NCBI GenBank assembly: GCA_045110475.1
Contig: JBGCGC010000043.1
Location: forward strand, 1-64,000
Origin: Granulosicoccus sp045110475
GTDB taxonomy: Bacteria > Pseudomonadota > Gammaproteobacteria > Granulosicoccales > Granulosicoccaceae
Direction of reading: 5' to 3'
Length of the DNA stretch: 64,000 nt
In this document: one piece after another, positions 8,453-16,541 of the stretch
Numbering within the stretch: position 1 is the stretch's first letter
Layout of the letters: the number at the start of each line of letters is the position of its first letter
Translations under genes and position numbers: made by a program
Notes under the pieces: model-generated
Seen by the model: the letters and a program-made list of their open reading frames with translations, nothing else
What the model was told of the DNA's origin: nothing
The model's database searches: none

Positions 8453-9969
8453 CAGGCTGCACCACTCGCGGCAAGAAATTCTCCGGTCATCCATTGACCT
8501 ATCTGCGTAGCCGAGGTGTCAGGCGTCGGTACAGAGGGTGACAGGTAGCCATCGTAAATGACATACAGGCGATCACTGATTTCAAACAGCTCTTCCAGCT
8601 CCTCGGAGACGACCAGCACAGCGGTACCGTTGTCACGCAATTGTAAAAGCGCTTCACGGATATTGCTGGCAGCGCCTACATCCAGCCCCCAGGTAGGTTG
8701 TGATAACACCAGAAGCGTGGGTTTCAGGGCTATCTCCCGGCCAACAATGAACTTCTGCAGATTTCCGCCGGACAGGCTGGCTGCAATGGCCTTGTGCCCG
8801 CCACAACGAACATCATTCGTTTGTATGCACTGATCGGCAAACTGACTCACCTTGCTGTGCCGAATCATGCCGAATCGCGTGAGTCCGTGTCGATAAGCTG
8901 TCAACAGTGCGTTGTAGCTCAGCGACAGATCCGGAACTGCGCCACGCCCAAGGCGCTCCTCGGGTACAAAACCCAGGCCACGGCTTCGGCGTTGCATGGG
9001 TAGGAGTCTATTGGCCACCTGGCTGTTGATCAGGATGTCGCCCATGGCGCGTCGGGTATGCAGTACCTCGCCTGAGATCAGACGCATGAGTTCGTTTTGC
9101 CCATTGCCGGATACGCCGGCAATGCCCACGATTTCACCGGGACACACTTGCAGGTTGATATTCTTCAGGGTTGTGCCGAACGGATCGAGTGGTACGTGAT
9201 TGAGTGTGCGGATTTCAAGACGCGCGACATTTGACGGTGTCGCCTTCGCGTGCTCTGTTGGGGTGATGGCATGTCCCATCATGAGCTGCGCAAGGTCCTC
9301 ATTGCTTTGCTTTGATGGACGGGTTGTAGCGACTACAGCCCCTCGTCGCAAGATAGTTGCATTGTCACAAAGCTGTCGAATCTCTTCCAGCTTGTGACTG
9401 ATATACAGAATGCTGCAACCATCGTCTCGCAGTTTTCTTAGAGTGTCGAAGAGTTGTTGAACTCCTTGTGGTGGCAGTACTGAGGTTGGCTCATCCATGA
9501 TGAGTAGCTTCGGTTTTTGCAGTATGCAGCGAATGATCTCCACTCGTTGGCGTTCGCCTACCGAAAGTGAATGGACGAGAGTATTCGCCGAGATGGGTAA
9601 GCCAAATTGTTCGCCTACCAGTTCAATCTGTGTAGACAGGGATGCTATGTTGCCTTTTACTGCAAGGGATATATTCTCGACAACGCTGAGAGATTCAAAT
9701 AGCGAGAAGTGCTGAAACACCATGCCAATGCCCAGGCTTCGTGCTTGTGCGGGATTCTTTACAGTGACGGGTTTACCCTGCCAGCTCATGCTGCCGGCAT
9801 CGGGCTGGATAACCCCGTATATCAGCTTCATCAGTGTTGACTTGCCAGCACCGTTTTCACCCAGAATCGCGTGAATCTCTCCGCGAGCGATGTCCAGGTC
9901 AATTTGATCGTTCGCCACTATCGATGGATAGACCTTGCTGATACCACGTAATTGCAGCAGATTACTCAT
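8452..9969 (-). CDS. ABC importer ATPase with two nucleotide-binding domains (YufO/NupO-like)
   Basis: The 505-residue protein has two ABC cassettes in tandem, as in the ATPases of ribose and BMP-type nucleoside importers. The first has a Walker A GENGAGKST, the signature LSVGERQRVE and Walker B LLIMDEPTSVL. The second has a degenerate Walker A (GVSGNGQNE), signature LSGGNLQKF, and LLVLSQPTWGLD, in which the usual aspartate-glutamate is altered, as is common for the second domain in this family. It should energise the two permeases that follow. It starts at ATG 9969 with an ATGA overlap with the GST-like gene, which joins the transporter to the demethylase genes. Confidence 0.93.
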   Translation of the reverse strand: MSNLLQLRGISKVYPSIVANDQIDLDIARGEIHAILGENGAGKSTLMKLIYGVIQPDAGSMSWQGKPVTVKNPAQARSLGIGMVFQHFSLFESLSVVENISLAVKGNIASLSTQIELVGEQFGLPISANTLVHSLSVGERQRVEIIRCILQKPKLLIMDEPTSVLPPQGVQQLFDTLRKLRDDGCSILYISHKLEEIRQLCDNATILRRGAVVATTRPSKQSNEDLAQLMMGHAITPTEHAKATPSNVARLEIRTLNHVPLDPFGTTLKNINLQVCPGEIVGIAGVSGNGQNELMRLISGEVLHTRRAMGDILINSQVANRLLPMQRRSRGLGFVPEERLGRGAVPDLSLSYNALLTAYRHGLTRFGMIRHSKVSQFADQCIQTNDVRCGGHKAIAASLSGGNLQKFIVGREIALKPTLLVLSQPTWGLDVGAASNIREALLQLRDNGTAVLVVSEELEELFEISDRLYVIYDGYLSPSVPTPDTSATQIGQWMTGEFLAASGAA

Positions 9970-10658
9970 GAACAGGGTGGCCGTTCGGGTGATCGGGCAT
10001 GTGATGTCGAGCTACTGTTTTCTGCAGGCCCTGCGGCAAACACACCCGGCATGACAATGAACCCGGGCAATCGTTTTACACGATCTGTCCAGCGACGTAT
10101 GGCGGGATAATCCATGCGCGAGATGCCGCCTTCTTCGCAGAGAATGGTGTAGGCAAAACAGCCAAGGTCGGCGATGGTGGGATGGTTGCCTGCCACAATC
10201 CAGTTGTGCCTGTCTCGCTCGTTGTACCACAGATGCTCATCAAGAATGCGGAACAGCCTGTGCGCCTTGTCGCGGCAGGCGTCTGCGTCAATGTCATGAA
10301 AGAAACCATCAGCAAGTCTTGCCGCTGATGCACTTGCCGTTAGTGCATCGGCAAAGCACATCCATTGCGTCACCTGCGCAACCGCTGCAGGTGATGTGGC
10401 TGGATACCACTGGCCGGACTTGTCGTATCGGCTTGCCAGATAGACCAGAATAGCGTGTGATTCACGCAAATATAATGTGCCATCCTGAAGCACCGGAAGC
10501 TGCCCGAGCGGATTGATAGCGAGGAACTCGTCGTGTTTGTGTGCAGCAGCAGGATAGAACTCTACCGTTTTCTTTTCGTGCTTGATGTTGAGCATGCTTA
10601 ACAGCAGTCGTACCTTGTAGCAATTGCCGGAGAGCTCGTAGTCAAAGAGATTAATCAT
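9966..10658 (-). CDS. ndmE: Glutathione S-transferase-like protein, NdmE-like
   Basis: This 230-residue GST-fold protein has an N-terminal thioredoxin-like domain at about 1-78 (FDYELSGNCYKVRLLL; NPLGQLPVLQDG; LRESHAILVYLA) and a helical C-terminal domain. By itself it is an ordinary GST. Its place between a reductase with an extra Rieske domain and a purine importer is what identifies it. In Pseudomonas putida CBB5 the GST homologue NdmE has no known catalytic job but is needed structurally for NdmC and NdmD to form an active 7-methylxanthine N-demethylase. It starts 12 bases after the ndmD-like stop and overlaps the ATPase start (ATGA). The symbol is by context and similarity of architecture, not by alignment. 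Confidence 0.75.
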   Translation of the reverse strand: MINLFDYELSGNCYKVRLLLSMLNIKHEKKTVEFYPAAAHKHDEFLAINPLGQLPVLQDGTLYLRESHAILVYLASRYDKSGQWYPATSPAAVAQVTQWMCFADALTASASAARLADGFFHDIDADACRDKAHRLFRILDEHLWYNERDRHNWIVAGNHPTIADLGCFAYTILCEEGGISRMDYPAIRRWTDRVKRLPGFIVMPGVFAAGPAENSSSTSHARSPERPPCS

Positions 10659-10670
10659 GAATAATCCAGG

Positions 10671-12497
10671 CTATATGTCCAGCACCAGACTTTTTGACAC
10701 TGCGCGTGATACACAGCTCATTAGACAATTTCCACGGGCTTTTTCAGAATCACTGAGATACACATCCTGATGGTCAGGCTCGCCGGCAAGCACCGCAACA
10801 CGACAAGTGCCACAGGCACCTTGTTCGCAAGAAGATGGCACCGCGACGTTGTGTTCCCTGAGCACATGCAACAGGCTGACACCCGACGGCACGTCAAGCG
10901 TCAAGCCAGATCGGGACAGTTCAATTTGAAATGCTCTGGAATCATCGGTAGTGCGGGCGTTACTGAAATACTCGAAATGGATTTGATCGTCGGCCCAGCC
11001 ACTGTTCAGCGCTGTTTGTCGTGCAAAGCTCAACATGGGGCCTGGTCCACACAGATAGATGTGGTGATGGTCAGCTGGCTTATTGAGCAGGGTTGAAAGA
11101 CGTGATTGTGTCTGCTGATGTTCCTGCCCGATATGGTAGTGAACGTCGCCGCGCATCGTGTCGAGTTCACTCTGTAGCAACCGGTCTGATTCGCTTCCGA
11201 CAAAATGATGAAGCGTGAATGGCAGGCAAGCATTGTCAAGTGCTCGGGCCATGGACAACAGCGGTGTCAGACCGATGCCGCCAGCGACAAGGTGGGTATG
11301 CTCTGCATCTCTTCGCAAGGTGAAATTGTTGCGCGGTACCGACGTGGCCAGTACATCACCCACTTTGACTGTGTCATGAAGGTTGTGCGAGCCTCCAGAG
11401 GAGTCATCGAGTCGCTTGACGGCAATCGAATAGTGGTCGGTCTGGCCAGGGCCATTGATCAGCGAATATTGACGAACCAGAGCGTTGGGTAAATGGACAT
11501 CGATGTGTGCCCCTGGTTGTGGGGCGGGCAAGGCATTTTGGCTTGTCTGATCCGGGTGCGAGCTTAACGGCTCAAGCCGAAATTGCCTGACGTTATGCGT
11601 TAATTGTTCGATATGACTGACACGCAGACGTAGGGCTGCTTCTCTGCTGTTCGTGTTGAGCGCAGGCATGCTGGCATTAGCTTCACTAACCGTTGGGATG
11701 ATCGGCACCCACGGGGCAACAACTGGCTGATGCCTGACACTGGATTCGATGGTGTCGCGTAGTCTGCAAAGCAGGTGGTCGTGCTGCTTCAACAAGGTTG
11801 TCAGAGCTGATCGTTCAGTATTGCTTTCATCAACACCACAGAGAAGTCCTCGTATGACTGTACGACCCGCATCCAGCGGTTGAAAGAAAAACGCAACATC
11901 AGGGGTGGGAGCCGTGTTTACGCTGTTACTGTGATGAGCGCGCAGAACCAGCAAATACGGATCCGGGTTGTCTGCGCCGTAGCGAGCTGGAGTTTGTTCG
12001 TGATAAGCGGTGTTACCCGAGTTGTACCGATCTATCAGTGGGAGCGCAATATGTTGCAAGGCTGCATTGACGGCAATTGCCCGCAAAGGAGTAATCGCTG
12101 TTGTGTCAAGAGTGTCCAGTGTGGGGATGGGTTCTTCAGGAGATTCGCTGCTCCAGACAAGCCCGTGCTGTTCTGCTACCGGGTAGATGTTGTTGCAAAT
12201 GGTGCGTGCCGGTGCATCGGCCGGGTGTGCCGGAATATAAGTACATCCAGCCGTGCGATTGGCGTAGCGCCACCCATGATATTGACAGATGAGTTCATGG
12301 CCGTCGTTGACACCGATGGACAGTTTTACACCACGATGCAGGCATCGATTTTCCCAGGCGTTGACATTGCCATCGTCGGCGCGCCAGAGCGCCATCTCGC
12401 GACCGAGAACCTGAGCATGGAACACATGCCGGTGTACGAGATCGGAGCTGGCTGCAACCGGGTGCCAGCGATAACGGGCTGCTTCAAGATCGATCAT
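10671..12497 (-). CDS. ndmD: NdmD-like reductase with extra N-terminal Rieske domain
   Basis: This is a multi-cofactor electron-transfer protein of 608 residues. A Rieske [2Fe-2S] domain at about 10-120 has complete ligands: Cys52 and His54 (CLH), Cys71 and His74 (CQYHGW). Residues of about 130-275 have no clear function; one stretch (FFFQPLDAGRTVIRG) resembles part of an oxygenase catalytic domain, but the iron-ligand motif is missing. Residues 285-510 are a flavin reductase domain (RQYS at 342-345, GGIGLTP at 406-412, CGPGPML). The C-terminus is a plant-type [2Fe-2S] ferredoxin with Cys557, Cys562, Cys565 and Cys595. This order is that of NdmD, the reductase of bacterial methylxanthine demethylases. 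It would take electrons from NAD(P)H and supply both the flavin path and the Rieske centre missing from the neighbouring ndmC-like subunit. Confidence 0.88.
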   Translation of the reverse strand: MIDLEAARYRWHPVAASSDLVHRHVFHAQVLGREMALWRADDGNVNAWENRCLHRGVKLSIGVNDGHELICQYHGWRYANRTAGCTYIPAHPADAPARTICNNIYPVAEQHGLVWSSESPEEPIPTLDTLDTTAITPLRAIAVNAALQHIALPLIDRYNSGNTAYHEQTPARYGADNPDPYLLVLRAHHSNSVNTAPTPDVAFFFQPLDAGRTVIRGLLCGVDESNTERSALTTLLKQHDHLLCRLRDTIESSVRHQPVVAPWVPIIPTVSEANASMPALNTNSREAALRLRVSHIEQLTHNVRQFRLEPLSSHPDQTSQNALPAPQPGAHIDVHLPNALVRQYSLINGPGQTDHYSIAVKRLDDSSGGSHNLHDTVKVGDVLATSVPRNNFTLRRDAEHTHLVAGGIGLTPLLSMARALDNACLPFTLHHFVGSESDRLLQSELDTMRGDVHYHIGQEHQQTQSRLSTLLNKPADHHHIYLCGPGPMLSFARQTALNSGWADDQIHFEYFSNARTTDDSRAFQIELSRSGLTLDVPSGVSLLHVLREHNVAVPSSCEQGACGTCRVAVLAGEPDHQDVYLSDSEKARGNCLMSCVSRAVSKSLVLDI

Positions 12498-12572
12498 ACG
12501 GCACTGAGAAGGAGCATCGGGACGAGGGAGTAATTGTTGGTGAAGGCCGGTTCGCCGGCTGATTCAAGGAGA

Positions 12573-12606
12573 ACAGATTTATCAGGTTGAATCAACGTAA
12601 ATCTGT
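12573..12606 (-). other. Stem-loop between ndmC-like and ndmD-like genes
   Basis: A perfect 9-bp inverted repeat (12573-12581 with 12598-12606) encloses an inner 4-bp stem (12586-12589 with 12593-12596). It starts 11 bases after the ndmC-like stop in the 119-base gap. A second small hairpin with a TTCG loop (GCCGG/CCGGC) lies just beyond, at 12546-12559. No T-run follows on the minus strand, so it is more likely an RNA-stability or processing element, or an operator, than a terminator. Confidence 0.5.
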
Positions 12607-12616
12607 ATTCGATTCG

Positions 12617-13492
12617 TCAGGCTGCTGCGGGGATCACACCGTATCGCAGACCCTTTGCGCGCAGCCAGCGTCGGTATACGATTGCTGACTTGTCGGCTCG
12701 GATCGGTGTCTCCGCACGCGGATCCAGTGGCAGACGTTTGGGGTACTGGTTTTCAAGGATGGGTTTGTCCTGCCCGAAGATATTTTGCTGAAACATGCGG
12801 ATGTCAAGATCTGTGCTTTGCGTATCAATAACGCTTACCAGCGCATGCGCTCTTATATTTTCTTCGTCCATCGGCTGTAGAAACAGGGCAATGACATCGA
12901 GGCGAGTGTCGTCTGTTGGACAGGATTTATACAACACCGAGCAATAGGGGTGGGGTACGCGGTAGATGTAATCCGACATAACGCCCCCCGCCGATCCTGC
13001 TGCTGCCTGAGGTTGATAGAACTGGCAGTTGGTGGCCAGAATTTCATCGCGTTCGGTATCCAGCCGAACTTCGTACTCGCGGACTTCGGTATGTGGCTCT
13101 GCGCCAAGAATGCCCGTGTGCACAAAAGGAAAGTGTCCCATGTCCAGAAAGTTTTCCACGGCTCTGGGGGCTGACACGCGCACACCAACGCTGGCTGCAC
13201 ACACATTGCGCCGGTCAGGTTCTGCGTATTCAGGTAAATCGAACAAGTCGGAGTCCGGGCGCCCCAGACAGGTCCATACATAGCCGTAAGCCAGCGTGAC
13301 CGGTCGGTCGTGATCTTCATGCGTGACCGTGATCAGTTCATCCGTTTTTTTATAATAGTGAACGATTTCCCCCAGCAATCGCGTTTGAAGATGCGTCTCG
13401 GGCGCTATATCTTCAATGGCGGCAATGGGATGCCACAGTCCCATCGCTACCGGGTCAATGGGCGTCTTTACAGCTCTTGTTTCACACATCAC
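12617..13492 (-). CDS. ndmC: Rieske-less oxygenase catalytic subunit, NdmC-like N-demethylase
   Basis: This 291-residue protein is related to Rieske oxygenase alpha subunits, but its Rieske cluster is gone. It begins as such proteins do (LWHPIAAIEDI, then LLGEIVHYYK). It then passes from ITVTHE straight to YGYVWTCLGRP, omitting the whole segment that normally holds the CxH and CxxH ligands. The catalytic part is intact: ENFLDMGHFPFVH gives the bridging Asp117 and iron ligands His120 and His125, and FGQDKPILENQ supplies the likely third ligand Asp242. NdmC, the 7-methylxanthine N7-demethylase of Pseudomonas putida CBB5, has the same loss and borrows the Rieske centre of NdmD. It is the first gene of the operon. 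Substrate inferred: an N7-methylated purine, giving the demethylated purine and formaldehyde. Confidence 0.85.
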   Translation of the reverse strand: MMCETRAVKTPIDPVAMGLWHPIAAIEDIAPETHLQTRLLGEIVHYYKKTDELITVTHEDHDRPVTLAYGYVWTCLGRPDSDLFDLPEYAEPDRRNVCAASVGVRVSAPRAVENFLDMGHFPFVHTGILGAEPHTEVREYEVRLDTERDEILATNCQFYQPQAAAGSAGGVMSDYIYRVPHPYCSVLYKSCPTDDTRLDVIALFLQPMDEENIRAHALVSVIDTQSTDLDIRMFQQNIFGQDKPILENQYPKRLPLDPRAETPIRADKSAIVYRRWLRAKGLRYGVIPAAA

Positions 13493-13823
13493 GTTTTTTC
13501 ACTTGCATAGCCGGTGTGTAGCAGTACTGCTCATTAGCTTCGACTGTTGTTCCCGATTGGGCAGTGCGCTGAAGTACCACCAGTGCTCGTCACAATTGGG
13601 TCGCAACCCCTTACATCGACACCGGCACGAACCGGGTGGAGTGCAAAAGTTACTGTTGCCTATGGCGGGTAAACCAGGAAGCGATCAATTGCCTGACAAC
13701 CCTGACTGTGCCAAGCAGATGACGCGCTGTCAAATCGGGTTGTCCCCGCCAATCCGACGAAAGTCCGTTTCCCCGTTCGCGTGTACCATTCTGCGTAACC
13801 GGGATTATCAGGCAGAGTCAACA
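13493..13823. other. Divergent intergenic region, ndmC-like operon / addB-like gene
   Basis: This 331-base gap separates the minus-strand purine operon from the plus-strand nuclease pair, so it should hold promoters in both directions. Apart from the palindrome at 13520-13531, I see no convincing promoter hexamers, riboswitch-like fold or small gene. The addB-like frame stays open through this region from 13416, but the extra sequence does not look like the family's N-terminus. Confidence 0.5.
13520..13531. promoter_or_regulatory. Perfect 12-bp palindrome upstream of ndmC-like gene
   Basis: AGCAGTACTGCT is a perfect palindrome centred about 33 bases upstream of the ndmC-like start codon. The position suits a repressor operator or a site over the transcription start. 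No regulator gene lies next to the operon, so any binding protein is unknown. Confidence 0.3.
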
Positions 13824-16541
13824 GTGAGTAATTGGAGCGAAGAGCTTGGCGAAGGCGCTGTTCTGCTGACAGTCAATCAGCGTCTGTCGCGACACCACGT
13901 GCTGCAATTCCAGCGCAGTCGATTGCAGGCGGGCTCCACTTGGTGGGAAACACCGTCAATCCTGCCCTTCAGGAGCTGGATGAGCAATCTGCACAAGCAG
14001 GCGCTGACGATGGGTCTGAGTGATGTGACGCTGATGCCCGGATTGCTGGTGCAACAAGCCTGGCGCAGAATTATCGACAACGACGCATCGGTGCATTTGC
14101 TGGATCCTGCAGGTGCTGCCCGATCAGCCATGCAGTCATGGGAGCTCGCCTGCGTCTGGCGGTGTTACAACCGTGAAGATCAATACCTGTCAGCAGATCA
14201 GTTTGCCTGGCAGCGCTGGATGACGCAGTACAAAGCCTGGCTGGACCAGCAATCAGGGATTGATGAATCTTTGTTGCCTGATGAGCTGGCGAGTGTTCTG
14301 GCAAAGGCATCGACTGCCCAGTTGGATACGCTACTGCCCCGTTATCTGATTCTTGATGGCTTTCTACAATTACCAACGCAACTCGCAGAGCTTGTCGACC
14401 ACGTGCGTGCTTGTGGCACTACGGTCGATGTACACGTACCAGAACCATCGGCACAGGTCCATGCAATCAGCTACCTTGATGATGAGTCAGAACTGTTGTC
14501 CATTGCCACACAATTGCGCGCAGAGCTTGAACATTCCCCGCAACAATTACTGGGGCTTGTCGTGCCAGATCTGCAACAGCGCCGTGATGCCGTTGTGCGT
14601 GCCTTCGAGCGTGTTTTCTATCCGACCCTCTCACCGCTGGAAATCGCTGATCAGCAGCCTGCTTATGAGATATCACTCGGACAGTCTCTTGGCGAGCAAC
14701 CGGTTGTCAGCGCATCGCTGTCATTACTGAAACTCAGTGGCGCATCTGTCAGTGGCAACGAGCTGAGTGCTGTGGTGCTGACGCCTTACTGCAAGGCCGC
14801 TAAAGCCGAAGTTCGTCGCCGTGAGCAGTTTGACCGACGGCTGCGTGACAAACGCATACGTTCTCTCAATCTTTCGCAATTTAGCTACGAATTCTACAAG
14901 GACAGCCGCCTGAAGCCGGCACTCGATAAACTGATCAGGAAACGTAAGCTTGGCCGCGCAAGTCTCAGCGAATGGGCATCGCGGTTCAGCAGTTGGCTGG
15001 AGATAGTGGGATGGCCGGGCAAGTCGATCGACAGTGCAGAGTTTCAGGCTGTCTCCGCTTTTTTTGAATGTCTGGATGATATGCAATTGCTCGATGATAA
15101 CGACAAGGTCACTTTCGACAATGCGTTTTCTCAGCTAAGGCTATTGGCATCCGAACGTATCTTTCAGATCGAAACGCCAGCTGCACCGATACAGGTCATG
15201 GGTCGACTGGAGAGTCACGGCTTGCAATTCGATTGCTTGTGGGTGGCAGGGCTGGATTCCGAGCAGTGGCCGCCTGCAGGCTCGCCCAGTGCTTTTCTAG
15301 CCATTAACGAACAGAAAGCCTGCCGTATTCCTGACAGTTCCGCCGCCCTGAGGCTGGCATTGGCCGAAAGTGAATTCAGGCTATGGGCATCACAGTCACC
15401 CCTGCTACTGGCAAGTTCTGTACAGCTGCGTGAGGGGAAGGAGCTGTCCAGTGCAGCATTGCCGCTTATTCAGGCAAGCGACGATAGCAGCAGGCGCGCG
15501 CGTTCTGTGCTGGGGCGCATTGAACAGACTCGGGAGCTGGTCGATCCCTTGTCGACAATGGCACAGTCGCTGGACGTCGAGATGCTGGATGACTTCAACG
15601 GTCCTGGAATAATCGCGGGAACAAAAGTCGGCGGAGGTGCGCGCCTGTTCGAAAACCAGGCACTGTGTCCGTTTCGTGCATTTGCCTTGCACAGGCTTAA
15701 AATCAGGCCGCTGGAGGAGGTGGGCATCGGTCTTGATCCACGCCAGCACGGTACATTGCTTCATGCCGCCCTTGAGTTGTTCTGGGGGGAAATCCGGACG
15801 CATGAAAACCTGTCGGCACTTGATGAACAGACGCTTGACACAACGCTGATAGATGTCGTGACCACGTGCATGCAAGATCATAAAGTGCCTGAGGAACTCC
15901 GTGCACTGGAACTCACCCGGCTCACTGTGTTATTGCGCGAGTGGCTGGTGCAATGTGAATTACCGCGTGTACCTTTTGAAGTTATGGAACTGGAGAGAAA
16001 GCAGCGTATCGAGCATGGTGGCATAGCCATGGATGTCATCATCGATCGGATAGACAAGATTGGTGACGCATTGGTGGTTGTTGACTACAAGACCGGGGTA
16101 AACAATCGAGTCAGCACGTGGGCTGATCAACGCATCTCCAATCCGCAATTGCCTCTTTATGTGCTTACAGATGAAGAAATAGCGGCGGCAAGTTTTGCAC
16201 AGGTAGCGACCAATCAGTGCCGCTTTATCGGTGTTGCCAGCGAGGCGCAAATGCTACCCAAGGTAGTGACAAAGCTTCGTGGCACAAAACAGGCGCTTGC
16301 TTCGGAGGCGCCCATTGAGAACTGGCAGGATTGGCGAACACACTGGCAAACCGCATTGGATAAAGTGGCAGAGGAGCTTTGTGATGGTATTGCTACGGTC
16401 ACCCCGATGAAAAGCGCCTGTACCCACTGTGAGCTTAAACCCTTGTGTCGTGTAAACGTCGAGTTGGAGAGTGATTCAGACAGCGATGCAATGCCGGTAC
16501 GGAGCACCGACGCTGATAGCAACTCGCGGAGCTCATCATGA
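13824..16541 (+). CDS. AddB-like nuclease with iron-sulfur cysteines
   Basis: This protein probably forms the second subunit of a helicase-nuclease that processes double-strand DNA ends. From GTG 13824 it has 905 residues and starts with the family-like SNWSEELGEGAVLLTVNQRL; the frame is open further upstream but without family-like sequence. It lacks a Walker A motif where AddA has one. The C-terminus is a RecB-family nuclease with Asp754-Tyr755-Lys756. Four cysteines (615, 866, 869, 875) match the AddB iron-sulfur pattern: one before the nuclease, then CxxC and a last one six residues on. It is shorter than Firmicute AddB (over 1100 residues) and fits the proteobacterial 'probable DNA repair protein' family. 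Its stop overlaps the next start as ATGA. Confidence 0.85.
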   Translation: MSNWSEELGEGAVLLTVNQRLSRHHVLQFQRSRLQAGSTWWETPSILPFRSWMSNLHKQALTMGLSDVTLMPGLLVQQAWRRIIDNDASVHLLDPAGAARSAMQSWELACVWRCYNREDQYLSADQFAWQRWMTQYKAWLDQQSGIDESLLPDELASVLAKASTAQLDTLLPRYLILDGFLQLPTQLAELVDHVRACGTTVDVHVPEPSAQVHAISYLDDESELLSIATQLRAELEHSPQQLLGLVVPDLQQRRDAVVRAFERVFYPTLSPLEIADQQPAYEISLGQSLGEQPVVSASLSLLKLSGASVSGNELSAVVLTPYCKAAKAEVRRREQFDRRLRDKRIRSLNLSQFSYEFYKDSRLKPALDKLIRKRKLGRASLSEWASRFSSWLEIVGWPGKSIDSAEFQAVSAFFECLDDMQLLDDNDKVTFDNAFSQLRLLASERIFQIETPAAPIQVMGRLESHGLQFDCLWVAGLDSEQWPPAGSPSAFLAINEQKACRIPDSSAALRLALAESEFRLWASQSPLLLASSVQLREGKELSSAALPLIQASDDSSRRARSVLGRIEQTRELVDPLSTMAQSLDVEMLDDFNGPGIIAGTKVGGGARLFENQALCPFRAFALHRLKIRPLEEVGIGLDPRQHGTLLHAALELFWGEIRTHENLSALDEQTLDTTLIDVVTTCMQDHKVPEELRALELTRLTVLLREWLVQCELPRVPFEVMELERKQRIEHGGIAMDVIIDRIDKIGDALVVVDYKTGVNNRVSTWADQRISNPQLPLYVLTDEEIAAASFAQVATNQCRFIGVASEAQMLPKVVTKLRGTKQALASEAPIENWQDWRTHWQTALDKVAEELCDGIATVTPMKSACTHCELKPLCRVNVELESDSDSDAMPVRSTDADSNSRSSS

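Noticed and set aside
11880..12533. Plus-strand open frame of 217 codons opposite the ndmD-like gene
   Set aside because: It is antisense to clear Rieske-domain coding sequence, has no ribosome-binding site and shows no protein-like features.
10671..13492. HpxD/HpxE-type hypoxanthine hydroxylase instead of NdmC/NdmD
   Set aside because: HpxD is a normal Rieske oxygenase with its own cluster, whereas the 291-residue protein lacks it; the extra Rieske domain on the reductase and the GST neighbour fit NdmCDE better. Not formally excluded without alignment.
13493..13823. Purine riboswitch in the operon leader
   Set aside because: I looked for a guanine- or xanthine-type aptamer on the minus strand and saw no conserved loops or expression-platform hairpin.
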